Of a stretch of DNA of 64,000 bases, positions 46,354 through 56,201 are shown piece by piece. The notes under the pieces are model-generated. The model did not search any database. It was not told where the DNA came from and worked only from the letters and a program-made list of their open reading frames with translations. Numbering within the stretch: the first letter of the stretch is position 1; the number at the start of each line of letters is the position of its first letter. The position numbers were made by a program, and so were the translations under genes. This DNA comes from Dactylis glomerata (Eukaryota; Streptophyta; Magnoliopsida; Poales; Poaceae): the NCBI GenBank assembly GCA_007115705.1, contig QXEO01000170.1, forward strand, positions 2,331,570-2,395,569, read 5' to 3'.

Positions 46354-47752
46354 TGATACGTCCAAAACGTATCTACTTTTCCGAACATTTTGGCTGTTGT
46401 TTCTCCTCTAATTTGTGTGTTTTGAATACAACTAACATGGACTAACGCTGATTTCAGCAAAATTGCTCTGGTGTCTCGTTTTTGTGCAGAAATCCAACTT
46501 TCAGTAAAAATTCGGGAAAAATTGGCAAAAATCCTATTTCACCAGAAGACCCACGGAGCCAGAAGACGAGACGGAGGGGAGGCACGAGGCCTCCACACAC
46601 ACAGGGGGCGCGACCCAGCCCTGGCCGCGCCCACCTGTTGTGAGGGCGGCTCGGCCGTCTCCCTGACCTCTCCTTCCGCCTACATATACCCTTTGACCTG
46701 AAAATATCAGGGAGACGGCGTTTTCCCCAGATAGACTTCCGCTGCGCCGCAGCCATCAGAAACCGCGATTCAGAACCAGAAACTCCGTTCTGGCACCCTG
46801 CCGGGACGGGGATTTGGAGGAGATCTTCATCACCATCATCACCGACGTCCCTCCATCGACCATCCATGATTCCCCCATCCATGTGTGAGTAATTCCCTCG
46901 CTGTAGGTGAGGGGATGGTAGGGATTGGATGAGATTGTTCATGTAATTTGATATGAGATTGTTAGGGCATGGTGCCTAGTATCTTTATTTAGTGCCTATG
47001 ACATTGTTGCAACTTATTGTGCTTAATGCTTGTCACTTTGGGCCCGAGTGCCATGATTTCAGATCTGAACTTGTTATTATTTCTATGATGATACTTGTTG
47101 TTTATGGTCTTATCTACAAGTTGTATACACATATTGTTATCCGGAACCCGAGGCCCCAAAGTGACAGAAATTGGGATAACCGGAGGGGATGGCTACGATG
47201 TGAGGATCACATGTGTTCACCGAGTGTTAATGCTTTGCTCTGGTACTTTATTAAAAGGAGTACCTTAATTACCAGTAGTTTTCCTTGAGGCCCTGCTGCA
47301 ACAGGTTGGTAGGACAAAAGATGTCGTGCAAGTTTCTCCTTGTGAGCACGTACGACTATATACGAAACACATGCCTATGATTGTTAGTGCTAGGATGCTT
47401 TATCATTATTTATCTGCAATTGCCCATGTCTCATTGATTTCATGAATTATCTTATCCATGCAACGCCCGTACATCCATCCCTATGCCTACAGTATTTGTT
47501 CCTACTGTTTACTATTGCTACTATTACCGCTGTTATTCTACTACTGTTATTACTCTTTCACTACTATCACTACTATAAAACTGTTGCTACTGATAAACCG
47601 CTGCGAACAAGTCTGTTTCCAAGTGCAGCTGAATTGACAACTCATCTGTTAAGGCTTACATATATTCTTTGGCTCCCCTTGTGTCGAATCAATAAATTTG
47701 GGTTTTACTTCCCTCGAAGACTGTTGCGATCCCCTATACTTGTGGGTCATCA
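46354..47752 (+). repeat. 5' LTR of element D
   Basis: 1399 bp, TG...CA bounded. Matches 61580-62977 with scattered substitutions. Confidence 0.93.
46604..46688 (+). promoter_or_regulatory. LTR promoter module, element D 5' LTR
   Basis: GC hairpin 46604-46632 (GGGCGCGACC ... GGCCGCGCCC) followed 51 bp later by CATATA (46683-46688). Confidence 0.62.
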
Positions 47753-47763
47753 AGACTATTTTC

Positions 47764-47781
47764 TGGCGCCGTTGCCGGGGA
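47764..47781 (+). other. Primer binding site of element D
   Basis: TGGCGCCGTTGCCGGGGA, 11 nt inside the 5' LTR. Confidence 0.88.
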
Positions 47782-47840
47782 GCATAGCTTTATTTGTAAG
47801 TTCACTTGGGATTCATATTGTTCGCTGCAATCCTTTCATC

Positions 47841-48962
47841 ATGGGTAAACCTTGTGATGGAAAAGTTCCTATATTGCCATCCACTACAAGAAGAGGTACA
47901 ACTTTGAACACTTATGTTGCTCTTGATTCACCATCTGTTATGAGTAAGTTGCTTACACCACCACACGCACACGCTACTGCTACTACTTCTGCTGATCTTG
48001 AAAATGCCATTGATAATTTAGATGATGCTTCTACTGTGCTTGATGAGAGTGGTTCGCTAGGTTCCTTTTTAGATGCTACAATTGCTAGAGCTAAGATGGG
48101 AAACACCACTGTTACACCTGTTAGTTCACCTGAGTCTAGGGAATGTCCTAGTGATGATTTTGATGATGCTTATATTGAGCTTGACGATGATTTTATTGCT
48201 GAAGCTCGTGCTACTCGTGATGCTAAAGCTGTTAAGGAACTTTTAGCGAGACGTGCTGTTAGATATAAATTGTCTCCTGATCCTAAGTTTGCTGCTTCTC
48301 CCATAGATATTAGAGACAAGGATTATGATTTCTCTTTAGATTTATCTTACATATCTATTGTTGAGAAAGAGCCTTTTTGTGGTACTGAGAATGAAAGTGC
48401 TATGGAGCACATGAATGAGCTTTCTACTTTGAGTAATTTGTTTTCTGATGATATTAAGCTTCACACTTACTTTGTTGCTAAGATTTTTCCTTTCTCGTTG
48501 AAAGATGCAGCTAAAACTTGGTTTAATAGCTTGTCTCCTGGATCTATTCATAGTCCTATTGCTTTGGTTAATGCTTTCTTTCAGAAATATTTTCCTGCTA
48601 GTGCCCAACATGCTGCTGTGCGGAAAATCTTTGACTTTGAACAGGGAAAAGGAGAGATACTGCCTGAATCTTGGACAAGGTTTTGTTCTTTAATTAGAGC
48701 TTTGCCTAAAGAGCCATTGCCTAAAAATGAACTCCTTGATATATTTTATAATGGACTAACTGATGAATCTAAGTCATATTTGGATAGTTGTGCTGGTTGT
48801 GTTTTCAGGGAAAGAACTCCGGCTGAAGCTAAAGAATTAATGGCTAAAATAAGCCGGAATCATGATGATTGGACTCTAGTTGAGCCAACACCAGCACCAT
48901 CACCTGCGCCATCTACAGAGCCTATGCCGAAGAAGAGAGAGATGATTGAATTAAATGATTAA
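47841..48962 (+). CDS. Element D gag (373 aa)
   Basis: Starts MGKPCDGKVPILPSTTRRG at 47841. The frame is open upstream into the LTR, but that part is leader. An acidic low-complexity N-terminal half precedes a retrotransposon gag core (AKIFPFSLKDAAKTWFNSLS, VNAFFQKYFPA, FCSLIRALPKEPLP). A Pro-rich tail ends LND at a TAA (48960-48962). The next ORF continues in the same frame one codon later, so gag and protease are separated by a single stop. Predicted capsid protein of the element. Confidence 0.85.
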   Translation: MGKPCDGKVPILPSTTRRGTTLNTYVALDSPSVMSKLLTPPHAHATATTSADLENAIDNLDDASTVLDESGSLGSFLDATIARAKMGNTTVTPVSSPESRECPSDDFDDAYIELDDDFIAEARATRDAKAVKELLARRAVRYKLSPDPKFAASPIDIRDKDYDFSLDLSYISIVEKEPFCGTENESAMEHMNELSTLSNLFSDDIKLHTYFVAKIFPFSLKDAAKTWFNSLSPGSIHSPIALVNAFFQKYFPASAQHAAVRKIFDFEQGKGEILPESWTRFCSLIRALPKEPLPKNELLDIFYNGLTDESKSYLDSCAGCVFRERTPAEAKELMAKISRNHDDWTLVEPTPAPSPAPSTEPMPKKREMIELND

Positions 48963-48965
48963 GTG

Positions 48966-50495
48966 ATGAGGGAAGCCAAGAAATCTCTTAAGGAGAAAGG
49001 TATTAAATCCGAAGATGTGAAGAATTTACCTCCTATAGAAGAATTATGTAAGCCAATCCCTCACTCATCTACAATTGAGGTACACTCTCTCCAACGCTTT
49101 GATGATAGAGATATTCCTTACTCTAAACCTCCTGATCAATGCTTAGATGAGTTTGATAATTTTGTTGTTAAGCAAGATAATTTTAATAGAATGGTGCAGA
49201 ATCATTTGTTGGAAAATTCTAGAGCTATTAACAAGATGCAGGATATTGTGGAGAGAACCTCCAATGTTGTGAAGATACTTGTTAAACATTTTCAAATGGT
49301 TCAGACCCAAATTGATCAGCTTACCAAGGTGCAGAAAGATTTGCTAGTAAATGCTTTAAGAGAAAAACAAGCATGTGAAATTCGCACAAGAGGAGGTGCT
49401 ACTACCCAAGACCCCTTATATCATGAAGGACACCCTAAGAGGATCGAGCAAGATTCTCAACGCACTTTAAGAAATGATAGTCGTTCCAAGAAGAAGAAGA
49501 AGAAGAAGAAGAAGAAGCATAAAACAACTGCAGAATCCTCTAATGCAGGTAAAGATCCTAACAGTGTTTCTATTTCTGATGCTGAAACTGAACCAGGTGA
49601 TGCTTCCGATAAAGAAGAAGTTGAAGAGGAACCAGAAAAGATTGATAAGAATGCAAAGTACACCAAAGAAGACTTCATTGCCAACAAGCATGGTAATGAG
49701 AGAGAACCTTGGGTGCAGAAACCAATGCCTTTTCCTGGTAAGAAACACAAATCCAAGGAAGAAGAACACTACAACAGGTTTTGTGAGTGGATGAGACCTT
49801 TATTTTTGCAAATTCCTTTGACTGATGCTATTAGAATGCCTCCTTATGCAAAATATATGAAAGATATTGTTACTAACAAAAGGAAGATTCCTAATGAGGA
49901 AATTTCCACTTTACTTGCTAACTATTCTTTTGATGGTAAAGTTCCGGAGAAGCTTGGAGATCCAGGTATACCAACTATTCCTTGCTCCATTAAAAATAAC
50001 TATGTTAGAACTGCTTTATGTGATTTGGGAGCTGGAGTTAGTGTCATGCCTTTTTCTCTTTATAAGAGACTTGATCTAGAAAAATTGGTATCGACTGATA
50101 TATCTTTGCAGATGGCTGATAAGTCTACTACTATTCCTATTGGTATATGTGAAAATGTTCATGTTCAAGTTGCTAACAGTTGTTTGATATTAACTGACTT
50201 TGTTGTGTTGGAAATGCCTGAAGATGATAATACGTCTAATATTCTTGGGAGACCCTTTCTAAACACTGCAGGGGCTGTTATTAATTGCAATCAAGGAAAA
50301 GTAACTTTTAATGTCAATGATAAAGAGTATACGGTTTATTTTCCCAAGAAGATTGATAGGAAGAATGCTCTAAATTCCGTCAAGAATGTGGAGTTCATTC
50401 GAGTTGGTCAAATTATCTGTTCAGAGCGAAAGCCCAAGGAAGAATATAAAATTGTTATGATTGGGACTATGCCTATCAAAGTTGAGGTAACATAA
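48966..50495 (+). CDS. Element D protease-bearing ORF (509 aa), in frame with gag
   Basis: Begins MREAKKSLKEKGIKSED. It contains a helical region (MQDIVERTSNVVKILVKHF), a pure Lys tract (KKKKKKKKKK, from a GAA/AAG repeat near 49488), an acidic segment, and a C-terminal retropepsin-like fold with CDLGAGVSVMPFSLYKRLDL and ILGRPFLNTAGAVI. DLGA replaces D[ST]GA as in element A. In A the equivalent gag and protease form one ORF, so the TAA between 47841-48962 and this frame is either a point mutation or a read-through stop. No pol follows. Confidence 0.83.
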   Translation: MREAKKSLKEKGIKSEDVKNLPPIEELCKPIPHSSTIEVHSLQRFDDRDIPYSKPPDQCLDEFDNFVVKQDNFNRMVQNHLLENSRAINKMQDIVERTSNVVKILVKHFQMVQTQIDQLTKVQKDLLVNALREKQACEIRTRGGATTQDPLYHEGHPKRIEQDSQRTLRNDSRSKKKKKKKKKKHKTTAESSNAGKDPNSVSISDAETEPGDASDKEEVEEEPEKIDKNAKYTKEDFIANKHGNEREPWVQKPMPFPGKKHKSKEEEHYNRFCEWMRPLFLQIPLTDAIRMPPYAKYMKDIVTNKRKIPNEEISTLLANYSFDGKVPEKLGDPGIPTIPCSIKNNYVRTALCDLGAGVSVMPFSLYKRLDLEKLVSTDISLQMADKSTTIPIGICENVHVQVANSCLILTDFVVLEMPEDDNTSNILGRPFLNTAGAVINCNQGKVTFNVNDKEYTVYFPKKIDRKNALNSVKNVEFIRVGQIICSERKPKEEYKIVMIGTMPIKVEVT

Positions 50496-51330
50496 GCATT
50501 TAGTGAAGTGCAAAATTTTGCCTCATATAAAGTTAGTTTGGTAACAAGACTTGATCAACCTTGTTAACAAAGTGATTTTATATGAACGAAACTTCGTTTT
50601 CACCGCATCCACTCCACTTCACTTATATTTACTTTCACCAATTTTATTCCTTTAGTTTAGTTACATGATTAAGAGTATCTCAAAGCTGCTGCATACTTCG
50701 TTTTGATTTGCTTGAAATCATTTCATCTTCGTTTTTCTGAGTTTTTATCAATTTGCTAATTTCTGAAAAACCCTCGAAAATAAAGTTTCTCAAAAAATTC
50801 CAGAAAATTCTTTATAAATTTTTATGTCAAAAATGGGACAGAGAGGCACCTGGGAGACACCAGGAGGGGCTGCCACGCCACCACACACATAGGGGGTGCG
50901 GCCCAGCCCTGGCCGCGCCCACCTGCTGTGAGAGGGCCCCACCTGGCCTCTCACTTATCTCTTCCTCCCAAGATCTTTCTCTCTCCCGAAAACAATGACA
51001 CACCCAGCTCAAACCCGTGTTCTTGCTGTTCTTCATCGTGATTTTTTGATCTCCTTGCTCAGCCCATCATTTCTGCTGAGATTTGGAGCAATTTTTCTCC
51101 GGTATGTGACTCCTCTGCTTGTCCAAGTAGAATTTATTTTGGTGAAGTATTCCTTGAGTATTTTAGCATTGTAGGTGGCAGGATAAATGAGTATGCATGC
51201 TTGTTCTATTGCTTAGAAATGTTATTTTGATGCATGTTAGCCCTCTAGTAACTCACTATAGTAGTTCCCTACATTTGTTTGTCTTAAAATAATATTTTAT
51301 GAGGTTTGTTAATTTTTTTAGAAAAGGGAC
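50496..51330 (+). other. Element D internal non-coding region with LTR-like hairpin
   Basis: No ORF. At 50894-50920 it has GGGTGCGGCC ... GGCCGCGCCC with a 7-nt CAGCCCT loop, nearly identical to the D LTR hairpin, with similar flanks (CACACAC before, CACCTG.TGTGAG after). No TATA box at the LTR spacing. It lies 410 bp before the unknown ORF. Confidence 0.6.
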
Positions 51331-52464
51331 ATGGATAACTACACCTATGGAGAAGTGTTTGAAAGAGAAGCACCAAGGTCATCAAGGCCTTCAAGATCCA
51401 CTGCTCAATATAGGATATCATACAATGAAGATCTTATGTCACCTAACCTTGAGGGAGACGATGGAGATGCACATCCATCGACCTTCCCTTGTGCTAATTT
51501 TTTGCGTGATGCAGGGATTCTTGATGATTTCTTGCTCCTTGTTAACAGGGTTGGATTGACTACATACATGATGGATGAGAGTAATCAATATGCTATTCTC
51601 ACAAAGACTTTCGTTAAAAGTTTTAAATTCGCTAACTCTCATTTCAATCCTTCCATTGCATTCAAGATTTATGATAAGTCTATCACCATGTCTTTGGAGA
51701 GATTTTGTAATATTCTAGGTATACCCATGTTTGGGACGGCGAGGAAGATGCTACAATAGCCCACTGATTTGTTGGAACTCTACCGAGGAGTAACCAACGA
51801 TGATGACCGCACCGCACAATGTGGCAAGATAAGAAACATTCAACTCCCAGCTATTAGATATTTTACTTACTATCTTACCACTAGTGTACTTGGTAGAGGA
51901 AACACCAGCAATATCTCCAACTATCATTTAGCTTTTCTAGCTACCGCTCTTGATGTTAGTAGGAAGTATAACCTCAGTGCTATTATTGCTCGTCGCCTAG
52001 CCGCTAGGGGACCTATTTATGGAGGTATTATTGCTGCGCGCATTGTTGCTGCTCTTGAACTTCCTATTGCTCCTCATGATATATTGTTGACTCCACAGAG
52101 GCTTGATCTTGCTGCCATGAAGCTCCATTACTTTGTTACTGCTAACTCTTGTGCAGGGAAATTAGTTTATAGAATGTTATTTACGGATGGAGAGGAAAGA
52201 GAAGTGCCCTTGCCACAACCCAGTTTGTTCAGTATTGATAACAGGCCATGGTCACGCACGAAGGAGGAGTTGGACGAGCGGCTTAGGGTGCTCGGCTTCA
52301 ACGTACAGCATGGCGTCGTGGACCAGGAGGAAGAGGAGGAGCCGGCCTACCACTACACCACATACCACTCCGGGGTGTCCTCGAGCTCATATCAGGACGA
52401 TGGTGCTTCTTCGTCGCACTACGGAGGTGCCATCTCGTGGCCGAGTTGGCCGAGCTGGGATTGA
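51331..52464 (+). pseudogene. Element D ORF of unknown function, one in-frame TAG
   Basis: Starts MDNYTYGEVFEREAP at 51331. The frame runs to 52464 (377 codons) with a single amber codon at 51757-51759 and no frameshift. Recognisable text includes NQYAILTKTFVKSFKF, MSLERFCNILGIP, AIRYFTYYLTTSVLGRGN and LDLAAMKLHYFV, reminiscent of the extra ORF of Athila-like and other large non-autonomous plant elements (a retrotransposon ORF/plant mobile domain-like protein); function unknown. The C-terminus is Ser/Tyr/Trp-rich (SWPSWPSWD). It lies after gag-protease and before a polypurine-like AAGCTTGGGGGGAGG at 52489. If the TAG is not read through, only 142 residues are made. Confidence 0.65.
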
Positions 52465-53716
52465 TCTCCACTTAGGCTAAAAGCCTAAGCTTGGGGGGAG
52501 GTACGCCGATGATTCACTCCTCTACATATCATATTTTGGCGGTCCTATGTATATCCATGTTTCGCTTTCTTTATTGCTTCTTGCTTTTCTTTCTGCTTTC
52601 CAAAACACAAAAAGACCAAAAATATTTCCGTTGTTCCTCTTTGTTTGCCTTTTTAGTTTGCTAGCTTTGGTTTGCTTTACTTGCTATTTTCGGTTTGGTA
52701 TTTAAAAAATCCAAAAATATTTTGCTTTGTTTGCTATTTCCTTCTATTCTTGTTTCAAAAATCGAAACCCCAAAAATATTTGTTGTTCTTCTTCGGTTTT
52801 GTAAAGTTTGTTGCAGAGTTTAGTCTTCCGTGACTCCATAGGAGCTTGGTATTCACTTTATATTATTCAAGCCACACAAGTGAAAAGCAATAATGATGAC
52901 ATATGACAATCCGAGATGTGGTAAGAGGCTGGTATGAACTCTATTTGTTTTCATTTTTGTACATATACTCATCTATGTGGACATGCTTAGTCGGTTCATG
53001 TAAGGTATATGTTATCTAATGGATGCTTTGTAGTTCTTGCTTTCGTATGATTAGTTCTAATTTACTAATAGTTTGTAGCATGTCATGTAGACACTTGCAT
53101 GCATTGTTTTATTCATATTATGGTATGTTATTGTGGTATCCTCCTCTGAAAGTTTCATTTGAATCGACTTGGCACATGCTCAAGCATGCATATGACTGAA
53201 CAAAAAGTCAATTAAGCCTTGATGATTTACTTTGCCTCAGAGTTCTTGTATCATTTTTATGCCTATATTAATTTTGTTTTGTCGCAAGCACGATTATAAT
53301 AGCTATTGCTCTCTCGATTGTCGCTTCCCAGTCTTTTGCTAGCCTTCACTTGTACTGAGAGGGAATACTTCTCGTGCATCCAATCACCAAAAACCAAGTC
53401 TTCCAAAGAGTCCACTATAAATTCCTATGCATGGTATTTGCAAGCCATTCCAAGTAAATTTTCATGTGCTACCTTTCAAAACTTTCAAATACTTCTCATT
53501 TTGTGCCACTATTTTTAGCTCATGGGGACGTAGTGGTCGGAATTGCTATCTTCCATATTAAATTGAGTACCCCTCGACTAGGCAGCTTCATCTGCTCGTC
53601 ATTAATTTTGCAAGGGAGCTGGTCAGACCATTGTAATGTAATTCTAAAAAAAAAGAAAAAAAGGCACTCCTCCATGGTATGTGAAAGTTGGTGGGCACCC
53701 GATGGAATCGGTTAGC
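52465..53716 (+). other. Element D 3' non-coding interior, left part
   Basis: Non-coding. Continues after element C at 60846-61579. Contains a polypurine-like tract at 52489 and, near the C insertion, text shared in inverted orientation with element B. Confidence 0.65.
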
Positions 53717-55419
53717 TGATACGTCTCAAACGTATCTATAATTTTTGATGCTCCATGCTTGTTTTTACACCATTTGCCTATTGTTTCGTTACACTTAGTG
53801 GTACTTTTATACATTTTCCGGAACTAACCTATTAACGAAGTGCCACAGTGCCAGTTTCCTGTTTTCTACTGTTTTTGTGTTTCAAAAGTGATACACAGGA
53901 AATATTCTCGGAATTGGACGAAACAAGTTCCTGAAGTCATATTTTACGGGGAAGTTCCCAAACATCCGAAGACCTGACGGAGGGGGGCCACGTGGCCCCC
54001 ACACACAGGGGCGGCGCGGCCACCCCCTGGCCGCGCCGGGCCCGCGTGAGGGGCCATGGTCCCTCCTCTGACATCACCCCTTCGCCTATATATACCCCCT
54101 GACGAGAAAAACCTAAGGCCCGATCAGTTTTCCAGAATACATCGCGATCCGCCGCCGCCGTCGACCCGAAGATCGGGAGGGTTCAGAAGCTCTTCCTGGC
54201 ACCCTGCCGGAGAGGGGAATCGCCATCGGAGGTCTTCTTCATCGCCATGCTTGCCTCTGGAGCGATGAGTGAGTAGTCTACCTTGGACTATGGGTCCATA
54301 GCAGTAGCTAGATGGTTGTCTTCTCCACCATGTGCTTCATGTTTAGATCTCATGAGCTGCCCTACATGATTGAGATCACCGTTATGTAATTCTATGATGT
54401 TGGTTTGTTGGGATCCGATGAATATTGGTGTTTATGATTAAGTTGCTGTACTGAATTATATCTTTTGTTATCTCTATGTTGTTTATGATCTTGCATGCTC
54501 TCCGTTGTTAGTAGCTATCTTGGCCGAGTAGTTGCTAGTGACTCCAAGAGGGGGTATTTATGCTCGATAGTGGGTTCATGTCTCTATTTCACCTGGGGGA
54601 GTGACAGAAACCTCTAAGGTGGTAGATGTGCTGTTGCTACTAGGGAGAAAACAACATTCATATGCTCAAGGGCATATGCTTTGTTTACATTACACACTTT
54701 GCTTAATGCAATTATCTGTTGTTCGCAACTTAATACTTTTGGGGTGTTCGGATTGATATCCCCGAGGGTGGATTATTAGTCATAGATGCAGTTGGATGGT
54801 GGTCTATGTATTTTGTTGTAATGCCCAGAGTAAATCTCATAGTGATCTTCTTGACATATCACGTTATCTTTATTCTATCAATTGCCCAACTGTAATTTGT
54901 TTACCCAGCATGTTATTTATCTATGGAGAGACACCACTAGTGAACTGTGGACCCCGGTCCTATTTTAATCATATTGCAATCACCTGTTTACTTTTCCCGC
55001 ACTGTTTACTTTACTAGCATATTACTACTGTTTTCCACTCGATACACTCATAACCTTTGTTTCAAGCAAACCGGTGAGATTGACAACCTCATCGCAAGTT
55101 GGGGACAAAGTATTTGTTTGTGTGTGTGCAGGTTCCGCGTTGCTGCTGGCCGAAGACGAGTCAACAAGTATCGTTAACGGCGCCCTTGTTGGAGTGTTAC
55201 TAAGCCAGTCCGCATCACCTTCAGTCGTCACCGTCTCTCTTCTTCAAGATCGACATTAAACCTTGGTTTCTTAACTGAGGGAAAACTAGCCGCTACACTC
55301 ATCATACCTTCCTCTTGGGGTTCCCAACGGGCTGGTCATCACCACGCACAAGAACTTACTGCTCCCACATCAACTAAACGCCACAGCTCTTTTCTGGCGT
55401 CATCATCACACGAGTAGCA
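53717..55419 (+). repeat. 5' LTR of element C
   Basis: 1703 bp, near-identical to 59137-60840. Confidence 0.94.
53983..54094 (+). promoter_or_regulatory. LTR promoter module, element C 5' LTR (G-box palindrome, GC hairpin, TATA)
   Basis: An 18-bp perfect palindrome with a CACGTG core (53983-54000), then a 10-bp perfect stem GGCGCGGCCA / TGGCCGCGCC with a C5 loop (54013-54037), then TATATATA at 54087-54094, 50 bp after the hairpin. Confidence 0.68.
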
Positions 55420-55429
55420 GCTTCTTTTC

Positions 55430-55447
55430 TGGCGCCGTTGCCGGGGA
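55430..55447 (+). other. Primer binding site of element C
   Basis: TGGCGCCGTTGCCGGGGA, 10 nt inside the 5' LTR. Confidence 0.88.
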
Positions 55448-55607
55448 AGAGAGAAGACTTCTGCGAGGGGAGTTCTTCGCACACACATTCTTTACTTTGT
55501 TATTTGTTTTGCTTTACTTTATTTTATTTTACCTGCATTGCTTTTTATATCAAAAACCCAAAAAATTAGAATCCTTGGTAGTTGTTTTTACTTTACTTTA
55601 GTTTATC

Positions 55608-56201
55608 ATGTTGTTTCCTAAGTTCGTTCTGGAGGACCTCTCAGTTGGTAGTGGTTCGATTATTGGCAAAAGTAACATTGAGGAGTTCTTTAATCACATT
55701 AGTATGCATAAGGAAGTTGAGGAAAAGTCTTTGGTTGAGTTAGCTCCTAGTTATGAAGTTGCTTCTGCTCATTTAGTTCACATGTTAGAAGCTAGGTTTG
55801 CTAGTCTTAATTCTTCTATGCAATACATGTTCCTTAAGCTTCATGAAATTGAGGATCCCGAAAAGAAAGCTTTTATCTTAGAAACTTTGCGCCTAGAATT
55901 TAAGGATGTCGTTGTTGAAACTAGGAAGGTCCTTAAATGTTTTAATAAACTCGGTTCACCTATAACAGTTATTGATACACATGATGGGGAGGCCGAGATA
56001 CCTATACCTTGCAAGCTTTTGGGATTGAATGATGCTTTCGAAAACAATTTTGCCTGGATTTGTCCTGAAAATCTTTTTGATGAGAATAGTGTACCAAAGC
56101 ATGATCACCAAGGGTCTTCAAAAACTTATGTGGATGAAATACAATGCCTTATTGACAAGACCTCTTCTGTTGATCTTAATGCTTCTTCTGAAGGTACTTG
56201 A
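55608..56201 (+). CDS. Element C ORF of unknown function (197 aa)
   Basis: Starts MLFPKFVLEDLSVGSGS and is fully open. Mostly helical text with charged and coiled-coil-like segments (HLVHMLEARFASLNSSMQYM, LETLRLEFKDVVVETRKVL). No gag core, zinc knuckle, protease or pol motif. It occupies exactly the position of element A's gag-protease: the leader before it and the GCGCCTAGCTCAAAGGCG phrase after it are shared with A. I do not recognise the family. It may be a gag-like or accessory protein of a non-autonomous lineage, or a captured sequence. Confidence 0.6.
   Translation: MLFPKFVLEDLSVGSGSIIGKSNIEEFFNHISMHKEVEEKSLVELAPSYEVASAHLVHMLEARFASLNSSMQYMFLKLHEIEDPEKKAFILETLRLEFKDVVVETRKVLKCFNKLGSPITVIDTHDGEAEIPIPCKLLGLNDAFENNFAWICPENLFDENSVPKHDHQGSSKTYVDEIQCLIDKTSSVDLNASSEGT

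Noticed and set aside
46454..46942. 162-codon minus-strand frame repeated at 61658-62167
   Set aside because: Duplicated only because it lies in both LTRs of D; no conserved protein features.
47442..47840. Open frame upstream of element D's gag with a strongly hydrophobic peptide
   Set aside because: It lies in the LTR and primer site; continuity with gag appears fortuitous, and the gag ATG at 47841 fits better.
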